Made by a program: the position numbers and the translations under genes. This document shows positions 46,231 through 54,499 of a DNA stretch of 64,000 nt, one piece after another; the first letter of the stretch is position 1; each line of letters starts with the position of its first letter. The notes beneath the pieces are model-generated. The model was given only the letters and a program-made list of their open reading frames with translations. It was not told where the DNA came from and searched no databases. Where the stretch lies: positions 27,944-91,943 of the forward strand of contig NZ_JANIPD030000044.1 in assembly GCF_024609215.1 (NCBI RefSeq), written 5' to 3'. Source of the stretch: Curtanaerobium respiraculi. GTDB taxonomy: Bacteria > Actinomycetota > Coriobacteriia > Coriobacteriales > Eggerthellaceae.

Positions 46231-46331
46231 TCACTAACTCAGAGAAATTTCCGATAAGATTTTACTCTAAACCGGAAAAATTTTTGTCACTAATACAGAA
46301 TATAATTGACCGTAAATGACACTAACACAGA
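46231..46331 (-). repeat. Three direct repeats upstream of the second DUF4143 ATPase gene
   Basis: Plus-strand consensus WCACTAAYWCAGA at 46231-46243, 46287-46299 and 46319-46331 (spacing 56 and 32). The sequence differs from the repeat set of the other ATPase gene, but the layout is alike: one copy about 20 nt and one about 80 nt before the start codon. Confidence 0.65.
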
Positions 46332-46450
46332 AATACCTGAGTGGAGGTGCAACAGTAGACGTCTTTCTGATAGCGCTCGAGACTTCGAGCCGGTTCGCCG
46401 CACTGCAAAAACGCACATGCACCGAATCGGGGCATGCATCTAAGCGTCGA

Positions 46451-46654
46451 CTATGCAAAAGCGACGTGCTTGCGCTCCGTAACGCACTGCGCCAGGTACA
46501 GGTTGATCAGGTTCTGGTACGGGATGCCCGTGCGGGCGGACTCCTCCTTGAAGTAGTCGATCACGTCCGCATCCAGGTTCATCGTGACCGGCTTGCGGAG
46601 CTTCTTCGGATAGGGGTTTGGGCGGGACTCGCTGAAATCGTATTCATCGCGCAT
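46451..46654 (-). CDS. brnA: BrnA-type antitoxin
   Basis: 67 aa. LRKPVTMNLDADVIDYFKEESARTGIPYQNLINLYLAQCV is the ribbon-helix-helix of BrnA family antitoxins. It neutralises BrnT and represses the operon. Overlaps the end of brnT by 11 nt (toxin first, antitoxin second, the usual brnTA order). Confidence 0.88.
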   Translation of the reverse strand: MRDEYDFSESRPNPYPKKLRKPVTMNLDADVIDYFKEESARTGIPYQNLINLYLAQCVTERKHVAFA

Positions 46655-46934
46655 GGCGGAACCTCCAATACTCGCTCGTTTCCTTTTTCGTCGCCTCGCG
46701 GGCGGAGATCAGCCGGATGGCTCCCTCATCCTGCCGATAGCAGTGGACCACCACGAGCTCGCGGGCCCTGAGGCTGAGGCCCAGGATGATGAACCTGTCC
46801 TCTTTGTCGGAATGGTCGGGGTCGTCGATCACGCGGGCGTAGTCGTCGCTGAAGACCGTGGCGGCTTCCTCGAAGGTCACTCCGTGCTTGGCCTCGTTGG
46901 CCTCCGCCTTCGCCTCGTCCCACTCGAAATCCAT
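46644..46934 (-). CDS. brnT: BrnT-type toxin
   Basis: 96 aa. FEWDEAKAEANEAKHGVTFEEAATVFSD and HSDKEDRFIILGLS plus IRLISAREATKKETSEY are the family blocks of BrnT ribonuclease toxins (RelE-like fold). Start at 46934 with GAAAGG 8 nt upstream. The promoter region holds a palindrome AATGTACATT (46961-46970) over the -10 box. Confidence 0.9.
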   Translation of the reverse strand: MDFEWDEAKAEANEAKHGVTFEEAATVFSDDYARVIDDPDHSDKEDRFIILGLSLRARELVVVHCYRQDEGAIRLISAREATKKETSEYWRFRHAR

Positions 46935-46960
46935 CTAGATCGCCTTTCGTATTTATTATG

Positions 46961-46973
46961 AATGTACATTATA
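46961..46973 (-). promoter_or_regulatory. brnTA promoter with palindrome
   Basis: AATGTACATT is a perfect 10-bp palindrome overlapping a minus-strand TATAAT (46968-46973). Position 27 nt before the brnT start suits BrnA autorepression. Confidence 0.45.
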
Positions 46974-47137
46974 TTGCTTATATGAAACAATTTCCAGAAC
47001 ATTGGTCCGCTAACGCCGACGACGCACCTCCCCCCATGGGCCCCGGGCCTTCCCGAGCGGTTGACAATTCGAAGCTCAATGCGAAACCGCGGGGCATGCG
47101 ATGCGCGGCGGCCATCGCGAAAGAGGATGCGCAGAGA

Positions 47138-47166
47138 ACGAGCCCGCGCCAAGGGCACGGGCTCGT
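47138..47166 (-). terminator. Terminator hairpin of the membrane-protein pair
   Basis: ACGAGCCCG and CGGGCTCGT form a 9-bp stem extended inside by GCC/GGC, 33 nt after the stop of the 47199-47498 gene; on the minus strand it runs into TTCTCTG. Confidence 0.55.
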
Positions 47167-47198
47167 CATGCAGGCGAAAATTCTCTTCGAGATGATTT

Positions 47199-47498
47199 CT
47201 ATGCGGTCTGGGTCTTCGCCCTGCCTTTGACCAGGAGCACCACGAACCAGGCGGCAAGGCCCAGGACGATCACGCATACGCCGAGCAAGGCGTCATCCGC
47301 CATGGCGGCAGCATCGGACAGCTCCACGAACGGCTCGCCTTCGGCGAGGCAGGCGAATCCATCGACAACCCACATGATGGATGCGCCCCAGTACATGAGT
47401 GCCAGCGCCCCCACATGGAACTTGTCAGACACCTGGGGCTGGGCGAATACGATAATGGTCGCGATGATCGCGGCAAGAGCGGTAAGGATCAACGTCAT
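47199..47498 (-). CDS. Small membrane protein, unknown function
   Basis: 99 aa with three predicted membrane helices (about residues 3-21, 30-50 and 70-92) and a short acidic loop (GEPFVELSDAAAMADDA). Not recognised. Start at 47498 after GGTTAGGGGG. It follows the 47508-47888 gene by 9 nt and is clearly co-transcribed with it, so the two products probably act together in the membrane. Some gut-anaerobe genomes carry similar paired small membrane proteins annotated as hypothetical. Confidence 0.7.
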   Translation of the reverse strand: MTLILTALAAIIATIIVFAQPQVSDKFHVGALALMYWGASIMWVVDGFACLAEGEPFVELSDAAAMADDALLGVCVIVLGLAAWFVVLLVKGRAKTQTA

Positions 47499-47507
47499 GC
47501 CATCCCC

Positions 47508-47888
47508 CTAACCTTGCTGTTTGCTGAAACGGCTGGCAAGCGCGGGGGCACGGTCGGCGACCAGCACCATCACAACCCATACAACGGTGACCAGAATAGC
47601 CATCCCGACACCCACCGTGCCCATTTCCTGGAGCATGGTCGCCGTGTCGGCAGGGTCATTCATGGCGGTGAGGAATGGAGGATACAGCACCACTTCACCA
47701 TGCCAGATATGCTCCAAGCACAGCAGCAGGGCACCGCCCCACAGCATGTTGCACAACCACTTCAGCTTTGTTCCCCAAGACGGCTTGCCATCGGGGGTTT
47801 CGGCAGCGCCATCCTCATGGGCGTCCACCCGGTTTTTGACAATGGAGGCAACAATCGCCTCTCCCGTCGGTACGAGAAAACAGGCCAT
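47508..47888 (-). CDS. Small membrane protein, unknown function
   Basis: 126 aa. A short cytoplasmic segment (MACFLVPTGEAIVASIVKNRV) is followed by two clear membrane helices (LKWLCNMLWGGALLLCLEH and MGTVGVGMAILVTVVWVVMVLV). Histidines at LEHIWHGE in or near the first helix could bind a cofactor. Start at 47888 with AGGAG 8 nt upstream. First gene of a two-gene unit with the next small membrane protein; function not known. Confidence 0.7.
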   Translation of the reverse strand: MACFLVPTGEAIVASIVKNRVDAHEDGAAETPDGKPSWGTKLKWLCNMLWGGALLLCLEHIWHGEVVLYPPFLTAMNDPADTATMLQEMGTVGVGMAILVTVVWVVMVLVADRAPALASRFSKQQG

Positions 47889-47974
47889 TTCGATCTCCTA
47901 TCCTCTGTTTATCACGCCTGCATAAAAACAGTAACACGGATAGCAGATTCATAACACGATATTTCCGCGATTGA

Positions 47975-48250
47975 ACGCTAGAAATCCGGCTCGTGCGGAT
48001 TTGCCAGGCGGGGCAGGCAATCGTCGCCTGCGTCAACAAGCCCCTCCAGCGCCGCGGGCTCGAAAGAAGCAATCGCCCGCCAAGCGCAGCTGGCGGTTGG
48101 CGTCCTGGGAGAACGGCTTGAGGACGAAGGGGCAGCCGCGCGTGCACGGACCGGCTGCGCGGCAAGATGAACATCCTCGTGACAGAAACCGTGCGTGCGC
48201 GCGAAGCACGAGCGGCGCGCCTGCTGGGCAGGACGCGCACGGACGACTCA
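47975..48250 (-). pseudogene. Possible decayed cysteine-rich gene
   Basis: On the minus strand one frame reads GPCTRGCPFVLKPFSQDANR and then LRLAGDCFFRARG; a shift of one base continues as LEGLVDAGDDCLPRLANPHE plus PDF and a stop at 47980. The two halves fit as one protein tail with spaced cysteines. No start or ribosome site is seen and the family was not recognised. It may be a remnant or chance. Confidence 0.3.
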
Positions 48251-48272
48251 TTCGGGGCGCAGGCGAAGCCTT

Positions 48273-49943
48273 TTATCCCCTCTCCTCCAGCACGGACGCC
48301 ATGGCGGTCATGATGGCGGGCACGACCTGCTTCTTGCGGCTGACGACCCCGGGCAGGTCGGCGATGCCGCCCTCGGGTTCCACATTGAAGGCGCGGCGCA
48401 CCACTTCTTCGGCATCCTCGCCCGTCCACATGATTTCGGAGCTGCTCGTCTTCACGTCGGTGAACAGATAGAACACGACGGGGAGGTCGTCGTCTTTCGC
48501 ACCTTCCGGCAGATACGGCCCCACAAGCCCCTCGGCCGCCTTTCGGCTGTTCTCCGTCATGAAGCTGCCCTGCCCCACGCCGAATTTCACGTCGCCGCGG
48601 CTGAACACCTTGAAGTCCTGGTGGAAGACGTCCTCCGCCGTGCGGCCGTCGAGCGCGGCGCCCGCGTCGAACATGGCGTCCGCGTATTCCTCGATGTCCT
48701 CGCCGCAGATCCTCGCCAGCTGCTCGCCGGCGTGCTTGTCGCGCGGGGTGCAGGTGGGGCTGCGGAAGCACAGCGTGTCGGAGAGGATGGCGGACATCAT
48801 GAGGCCGGCGATGTTCGCGGGGATCTCGATGCCCTTCTCCTGGAATATGCTGTACAGGATCGTGCACGTGCAGCCGACGGGCTCCGCGCGGAACACGGCG
48901 GGGCTCGTGGTTTCGACGCTGCCGATGCGATGGTGGTCGATGATCTCCATGATCACCGCGTCGTCCAGATCGCGCACGGCCTGCGATTTCTCATTGTGGT
49001 CGACGAGGATGACGTGCTTGGGGCTCACGTCGAGCAGGTTCGGGGGCGTGACGGAGCCGACGAATTTGCCGTCCTCGTTCAGCACGGGGAAGAAGCGGTG
49101 GCGCGTCTGCGCGATCGTCTTCTGCGCTTCGGACAGGGGCGTGTCCACGTTGAAGCTGACGATCTTCTCCGCCGGGAGCATCTGGGCGCGCACGGGAACC
49201 GCCATGCTTATCACGCGGGCCGCCTCGTAAGTGTCGAGCGGCGTGGCGACGATGGCGCAGCCGACCTCCCCCGCCAGGGAGAGGACCTCGTCGGACACTT
49301 TGGCGCCCTTGCACACCACCAGGCACTTCGCGCCGCTGAGCACGGCGAAGCGCTGCGTTTCGATGCGGTTGGTGGTGAGCACGACGTCACCCTCGTGCAC
49401 ATGGTCCTGCATCATCTCGGGGCTGGTGCCCACGCTGATGCGCCCCTCGGGCATCGTGCAATCGAGGCAACCCTGCAGCAGCGTGCCTTGCAACGTGGTG
49501 ACCACGTTCTTGTACGTGGTCCCGGACGCGCCCAGGATGGTCTTGTCGAATATGTTCAGGTTCGCCTGCGCGATATCCTTCAATGCGATCAGGCCTTGCA
49601 GGTTGCGGTCCTCGTCGGCGATGCACAGCGTGTCGAGGTTGTTCTCGCCCATCAGCTTCCACGCATCGTAGAGGCTGGTCTCCCCATCGATGCCGTTGAG
49701 CCTCTGGTACGCCAGGTCCTTCACCTGCGGGGCGACGCTGACCAGCAGCGGCGGCTCATCGAAGCCGAAATGATCCAGCACGAACTGCGTTTCGCGGTTG
49801 AGCGAACCCGCCCGGCGCGCTTCGTAGGGAGTGTCCTCGCCGAGCTGGTTCTTCAGGTACGCATAGCTGAGCGCCGCGCAAATACTATCGGTATCGGGGT
49901 GGAGATGCCCCGTGATATAGACTTTGCGAATGTATTCGGACAT
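48273..49943 (-). CDS. CBS-domain manganese-dependent inorganic pyrophosphatase
   Basis: 556 aa from the ATG at 49943 (GGAAGGAG upstream). DHH family II PPase: metal sites in GHLHPDTDSICAAL, ILVDHNE and IDHHRIGSVETT; the DHHA2 part ends near the C-terminus. Between the two halves of the catalytic domain lie two CBS motifs split by a DRTGG-like domain (residues about 65-300), the arrangement of nucleotide-regulated CBS-PPases of clostridia and coriobacteria, where AMP/ADP inhibit and diadenosine polyphosphates activate. Hydrolyses PPi. Divergent from serA. Confidence 0.92.
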   Translation of the reverse strand: MSEYIRKVYITGHLHPDTDSICAALSYAYLKNQLGEDTPYEARRAGSLNRETQFVLDHFGFDEPPLLVSVAPQVKDLAYQRLNGIDGETSLYDAWKLMGENNLDTLCIADEDRNLQGLIALKDIAQANLNIFDKTILGASGTTYKNVVTTLQGTLLQGCLDCTMPEGRISVGTSPEMMQDHVHEGDVVLTTNRIETQRFAVLSGAKCLVVCKGAKVSDEVLSLAGEVGCAIVATPLDTYEAARVISMAVPVRAQMLPAEKIVSFNVDTPLSEAQKTIAQTRHRFFPVLNEDGKFVGSVTPPNLLDVSPKHVILVDHNEKSQAVRDLDDAVIMEIIDHHRIGSVETTSPAVFRAEPVGCTCTILYSIFQEKGIEIPANIAGLMMSAILSDTLCFRSPTCTPRDKHAGEQLARICGEDIEEYADAMFDAGAALDGRTAEDVFHQDFKVFSRGDVKFGVGQGSFMTENSRKAAEGLVGPYLPEGAKDDDLPVVFYLFTDVKTSSSEIMWTGEDAEEVVRRAFNVEPEGGIADLPGVVSRKKQVVPAIMTAMASVLEERG

Positions 49944-50060
49944 GCGACTCCTTCCATGCGTTGATATATACGGGTATATTCTACTATGAAATGTCACCCG
50001 GATACCGGTATTCTACCGGGTGCAGCCGACTGGAAGGCAACACGGAAGGAATTGAAGACT

Positions 50061-51275
50061 GTGCGGTACGTAAAGATCATCGACAACATCGCTGCGGGCA
50101 TCACGCGTGACAGCACGCCCGATCTGGGCGACGGTTACATGGGAACGACGGATCTGGAGCAGGCCGATTCCCTGCTCGTGCGCGCCTCGAGCCTTCATGA
50201 AATGGAATTCCCCGAGAACCTGCGCTGCATTGCGCGATCGGGCTCGGGCTTCAACAACATCCCCATCGAGGACTGCGCCCGCCGCGGCATCGTGGTGTTC
50301 AACGCGCCAGGCGGGAACTCCAACGCCGTGAAAGAGCTCATCGTGGGGCAGATCATGCTCAATTCGCGCGACACGCTCGGCGGCGAGAAGTGGATCCGGG
50401 ACCATGCGGACGACCCCGCCATCGAGAAGGACGCCGAAAAGGCGAAGAAGGCATTCGTGGGCCGCGAGGCGATCGGTCGCAAGGTGGGGGTCATCGGTAC
50501 CGGCGCCGTGGGCAGCAAGGTCGCGAACGCGCTCGTGTCCCTGGGGATGGACGTGCACGGCTACGACCCCTTCATCTCCGTGCAGCACGCCTACGAGCTT
50601 TCGCATGACGTCATCCGCGACACCGACCTCAATGAGATGTGCGCGGACTGCGACTACCTGACCCTCCACGTGCCCGCCAAGGAGGACACGATCAAGATGG
50701 TCGGCACCGAGCAGCTGAATTTGATGAACAGGGGCGCCGTGCTGCTGAACTACGCCCGCAAGGAGGTCGTCGACGAGGAAGCCGTGGCGGCCGCGCTGGA
50801 GAGCGGCCAGCTGAGCCTGTTCATCACCGACTTCGCCACCCCGGGCGTCATGAAGATGAAGAATACCATCGTCACCCCGCACATGGGCGCCTGCACGCGC
50901 GAGTCGGAATCGAACTGCGCAAGCATGGCCCTAGGCGAGATGAAGGACTACCTGGACAACGGCAACATCCGCAATTCGGTGAACTACCCCAACTGCAACA
51001 TGGGAACCTGCACCAGCGGCGGACGCGTGGCCGTGCTGCACGCCAACGTGCCCAACATGATCGGCCAGATCACCGGCGTGCTCGCCTCGCGCAACGTGAA
51101 CATCACCCGCATGATCAACGAGGCCGCCGGCGAGAACGCCTACACCCTGGTGGACACCGACGCCCCGCTGGACCAGGAGACCATCGAAGAGCTCCGCCGG
51201 ATTCCGAACGTCTACCGCGTGCGCGTGGTCAAGCCCGCCGAGGGCATCAAGGGCGGCGTCGGCCTGGCGAACTAG
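50061..51275 (+). CDS. serA: D-3-phosphoglycerate dehydrogenase
   Basis: 404 aa from the GTG at 50061 (GGAAGGA upstream; TTG 50052 and ATG 49986 are in-frame alternatives). Substrate loop ARSGSGFNNIPIEDC, NAD loop GVIGTGAVGSKVANAL, the second catalytic segment with NYARKEVVDEEAV (Arg), and PHMGACTRES (His). C-terminal ACT domain (HANVPNMIGQITGVLASRNVNI) for serine feedback. First step of serine synthesis. It is monocistronic, with a small hairpin and T-run after it. Confidence 0.93.
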   Translation: MRYVKIIDNIAAGITRDSTPDLGDGYMGTTDLEQADSLLVRASSLHEMEFPENLRCIARSGSGFNNIPIEDCARRGIVVFNAPGGNSNAVKELIVGQIMLNSRDTLGGEKWIRDHADDPAIEKDAEKAKKAFVGREAIGRKVGVIGTGAVGSKVANALVSLGMDVHGYDPFISVQHAYELSHDVIRDTDLNEMCADCDYLTLHVPAKEDTIKMVGTEQLNLMNRGAVLLNYARKEVVDEEAVAAALESGQLSLFITDFATPGVMKMKNTIVTPHMGACTRESESNCASMALGEMKDYLDNGNIRNSVNYPNCNMGTCTSGGRVAVLHANVPNMIGQITGVLASRNVNITRMINEAAGENAYTLVDTDAPLDQETIEELRRIPNVYRVRVVKPAEGIKGGVGLAN

Positions 51276-51320
51276 CCGTCTTCCTCCATTCCCGCACTTA
51301 AACGGAAGCGGGCGAGCCCT

Positions 51321-51341
51321 CGAGCGGTTCGTCCGCTTTTT
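51321..51341 (+). terminator. Terminator of serA
   Basis: GAGCGG-TTCGT-CCGCT stem-loop (51322-51336) followed by TTTTT, 46 nt after the serA stop. Confidence 0.55.
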
Positions 51342-51391
51342 CCATGTCCGTTGTGGTACGTTATCCCAGGCATCGGCCGCAAGGAGAATCT

Positions 51392-53776
51392 TTGTCCGTC
51401 GCAAGCAACAAGCACAAGGTATACGTCAATTCCATCGATGGGCTGCGCGCCATCTGCTGCTTGGGAGTGCTCTTCTACCACATGGGCTTTCGGTGGGCGC
51501 AGGGCGGCCTCATGGGCGTCACCTCGTTCTTCATCATCTCGGGCTATCTGATCACCAGCGGCATGCTGAAGGAGTACTCCCGCTCGCATACCATCGACGT
51601 CAAGAACTTCTATATCCGGCGCGTCCGACGCCTCATGCCCGCCGTGCTCGCTATGATCGCGGGCACGGCCGCGCTCTGCGTGCTGTTCGACCACGTGCTC
51701 CTGACCAAGATGAGAGGTGACATACTGCCCTCCATCTTCATGTACATAAACTGGTCGAAGATCGCCGCGCAGGAATCCTACTTCCAGGCGGCGGGGCTGC
51801 CAAGCCCGCTGACCTGCTATTGGTCGCTGGCGATCGAATGGCAGTTCTACCTGCTGTGGCCGCCTATCCTCCTACTGCTGATGCGCACCGCGAGGCGCTC
51901 CGCCATCAAGCGCGGCCTGCTTGCCGCCACGGCGGTCTCGGCCCTCCTCATGGCCGTGCTGTACGTGCCCGGGCAGGACCCGACCCGCGTGTATTACGGC
52001 ACCGACACGCGCCTGATGAGCATACTGCTCGGATGCTGGCTCGCCTTCGTCTGGCCGTTCAAGCGCATGGGGAGCACCCCCGCGGAACGAACCGTGCAGG
52101 GTCGCACGTTCTGCGAGGCCGTGGGGTTCGCAGGCGTCGCCGCGCTCGTGGCGATCATGGTGCTTGTCGACGGATTCAGCCCATTCTCGTACTACGGCGG
52201 CATCCTTTTGGTGTCGGTGCTGTCCACGGCGGCGGTTGCTGCCATCATCCCCCAGGGGACGCTCATCGCCCGCGCGCTGTCGGCCAAGCCGCTGGTATGG
52301 CTCGGACAGCGCTCCTATTCGCTGTACCTGTGGCACTATCCCATCATCGAGCTCCTAACCGACAGCAACAGCACCACCGGCACGCCCTGGTACATGCAGG
52401 CGCTGATGTTCGGCTTGTCGCTGCTCGCCGCAGACCTTTCGTTCCGCTATGTGGAGGAACCCATACGGCACGGCGGCTGGTTCGGCAAGCTGAAGAACAC
52501 GATGACAGCGCGGCAGGCGGTAGGCGCGCCCGAGGGGAAGCGGGTCCCCTCCCCCAAGCGCGAGACGCTTCCATTCGGCCAGCAGGTCGTCGCCGGAGCC
52601 TTCGCCGCATGCCTGGCGGTCGGAGCGATCGGCATCGCGCTGGTCCCCCCGGTCGATGCGATGGGAGGCGTCGCCGGCGAGGCGCGGATAACCGCCGCCG
52701 CCCTCAAGCAGCCCCTGGCGCAGGGCGCCTACGATATCGTCATCATCGGTGACTCGGTCGTTTTGGGCGAGAAGGATCGTCTGGCCGAGGCTTTCCCCCA
52801 TGGCCTGATCGACGGACGTGTGGGGCGGCAGGCGAAAGAAGCCCTGGACGTGTACGAAAGTTATGCGGAACGCGGCATCGTCGGCGACACCGTGGTGTTC
52901 ATGGTGGGCACCAACGGCGATCTGACCGAGGATGAGCTGGAATCCATCGTCGAGGCCGTCGGACCCGACAAGCGCCTGTGGTTCGTCAGCAACCGAATGC
53001 CGGACGAGTTCCGCGACGCGAACAACCAGTTGATACGCGCGTGCGTCGACCGCCATGGCAATGTGGGGTTGATCGACTGGTTCGGGCTTTCGGCGGAGCA
53101 AAACGATTGGTTCTGGGATGACGGCACGCACATCAGGCAGGGCAGCGACGGGGAGGCGGCGTTCGTCGATCTGATCAAGGAAACGATCGGGTACAAGCCC
53201 CTCACCGAGGCAGACCTTTCCTACAGCATCCTGTTCTTGGGCGATGACATACCCCTTGCCGCAAGCGACCAGCTCGCAACCGCCTTCCCCGCCGGATGCA
53301 TCGACTGTGCCGAGGGTCGGACCCCCGATCGGATCGCCGAGGCGTACCGAAGCTACCTCGATAAGGGAGTCGTCGGCTCCGTCGTCGCGCTTTCCGCGGG
53401 AACGAACGCGCCGCTCGACCGGGGCGAGATCGACAGCATCGCGGACGCGGTCGGACCGGACAAGGAGCTCTATCTGGTCAACGTGCGCTCCGCGAACCGC
53501 TGGTCGGACCAGAACAACCAGGTGATCGCCGACGCCGCCGCAACCGCCGACAACGTGCACCTCATCGATTGGCACGCCGCAAGCGAGGGACACGACGAGT
53601 ATTTCGCCGGCGACGGCGAGCATCTCTCCGACGCGGGCAAGCAGGCTTATGCGGACCTCGTGTACGCAGAGACCCACGAAGCGGTCGAGCGGGGCGCAGC
53701 GGAGCTCGGAGCACATGATGCAGCATCGGCGGATGCCCTCGCCATCGACGCCGGGGATGAAGGAGATGAGGGGTAA
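51392..53776 (+). CDS. Acyltransferase (OafA/YrhL type) with two tandem SGNH domains
   Basis: 794 aa from the TTG at 51392 (AAGGAG, 5-nt spacer). Residues about 12-370 are an Acyltransferase_3 membrane domain of about ten helices: VNSIDGLRAICCLGVLFYHM (catalytic-type His), FFIISGYLIT, SLAIEWQFYLLWP and LGQRSYSLYLWHYPI. One more membrane helix is near residue 410. The outer part has two repeats of an SGNH hydrolase fold. The first has GDS (S455) and DGTH (D577, H580). The second has GDD instead of GDS (D619) but keeps DGEH (D741, H744). Probably O-acetylates a cell-wall or envelope glycan; the second repeat is likely catalytically dead. Confidence 0.88.
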   Translation: MSVASNKHKVYVNSIDGLRAICCLGVLFYHMGFRWAQGGLMGVTSFFIISGYLITSGMLKEYSRSHTIDVKNFYIRRVRRLMPAVLAMIAGTAALCVLFDHVLLTKMRGDILPSIFMYINWSKIAAQESYFQAAGLPSPLTCYWSLAIEWQFYLLWPPILLLLMRTARRSAIKRGLLAATAVSALLMAVLYVPGQDPTRVYYGTDTRLMSILLGCWLAFVWPFKRMGSTPAERTVQGRTFCEAVGFAGVAALVAIMVLVDGFSPFSYYGGILLVSVLSTAAVAAIIPQGTLIARALSAKPLVWLGQRSYSLYLWHYPIIELLTDSNSTTGTPWYMQALMFGLSLLAADLSFRYVEEPIRHGGWFGKLKNTMTARQAVGAPEGKRVPSPKRETLPFGQQVVAGAFAACLAVGAIGIALVPPVDAMGGVAGEARITAAALKQPLAQGAYDIVIIGDSVVLGEKDRLAEAFPHGLIDGRVGRQAKEALDVYESYAERGIVGDTVVFMVGTNGDLTEDELESIVEAVGPDKRLWFVSNRMPDEFRDANNQLIRACVDRHGNVGLIDWFGLSAEQNDWFWDDGTHIRQGSDGEAAFVDLIKETIGYKPLTEADLSYSILFLGDDIPLAASDQLATAFPAGCIDCAEGRTPDRIAEAYRSYLDKGVVGSVVALSAGTNAPLDRGEIDSIADAVGPDKELYLVNVRSANRWSDQNNQVIADAAATADNVHLIDWHAASEGHDEYFAGDGEHLSDAGKQAYADLVYAETHEAVERGAAELGAHDAASADALAIDAGDEGDEG

Positions 53777-53851
53777 GCAGCGGTCGCGCCGCCCCGGCTC
53801 CGTGTTCGGCGGGCACCCATCCGGCAGGGTCTTCCGCTCCGCCCGCAGCGC

Positions 53852-54472
53852 CTAGCTCAGTGTCTTCGCCCAGCGGATGACGTGCCGCGTCGCCAGCGCG
53901 TACAGTGCGATCTCGATGGCGACCTTCACCACCGAATTCAACACGATCATCTGGAGGATGACGTTCCACGGCAGCACGCCGGCGAACGCCAGCAGCGAGA
54001 ACACCGTCATGTCCAGCGTCTCGCCCACGAGCGTGCTGGCGATGCAGCGCCACGCAAGGCGCGATTCGCCATCGCGCGCATGCATGACCTGCATGATCTT
54101 CGCGTTGGAGAGCGATCCCACCGCGAACGCCGTTAACGAGGCGACGAGGATGCGGGGCGTGGTTCCCAAAACCGTCTCGAACGAGGCCTGCGCCGTGAAC
54201 GTTGAGAAGCCCGGCAGCGCCAGCGCCAGCATGAAGAAGGCCACCGCGAGTGCGTTCATCGCAAACGCAAGCAGTATGATGCGGCGCGCGTCGCGGAACC
54301 CGTACACTTCTGCCACCAGGTCGCCGATGATGTAGTCGACGGGAATGAGCAGGCTCCCCGCGGGCAGCGCGAGCCCCAGGAAATCGAGCTGCTTGTTCGT
54401 GATGATGTTGCTCACGATGATGCTCATCGTGGCCAGCGCGGCGCAGATGGCCAGCACGTCGGATCTCTTCAT
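53852..54472 (-). CDS. Queuosine precursor transporter (YhhQ/QPT family)
   Basis: 206 aa with about six membrane helices. MSIIVSNIITNKQLDFLG and LLIPVDYIIGDLVAEVYGFRDARRII are the VUT/YhhQ-family core motifs. YhhQ imports preQ0/preQ1. It follows queC by 27 nt in the same direction, so synthesis and salvage of the queuosine base are linked in one transcript. AAGGAG precedes the ATG at 54472. Confidence 0.92.
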   Translation of the reverse strand: MKRSDVLAICAALATMSIIVSNIITNKQLDFLGLALPAGSLLIPVDYIIGDLVAEVYGFRDARRIILLAFAMNALAVAFFMLALALPGFSTFTAQASFETVLGTTPRILVASLTAFAVGSLSNAKIMQVMHARDGESRLAWRCIASTLVGETLDMTVFSLLAFAGVLPWNVILQMIVLNSVVKVAIEIALYALATRHVIRWAKTLS

Positions 54473-54499
54473 CCGATTCTCCTTGTATCTCGATGGAAG

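Noticed and set aside
48195-49964. 589-codon plus-strand frame opposite the pyrophosphatase gene
   Set aside because: Antisense shadow; no ribosome site and no recognisable domains.
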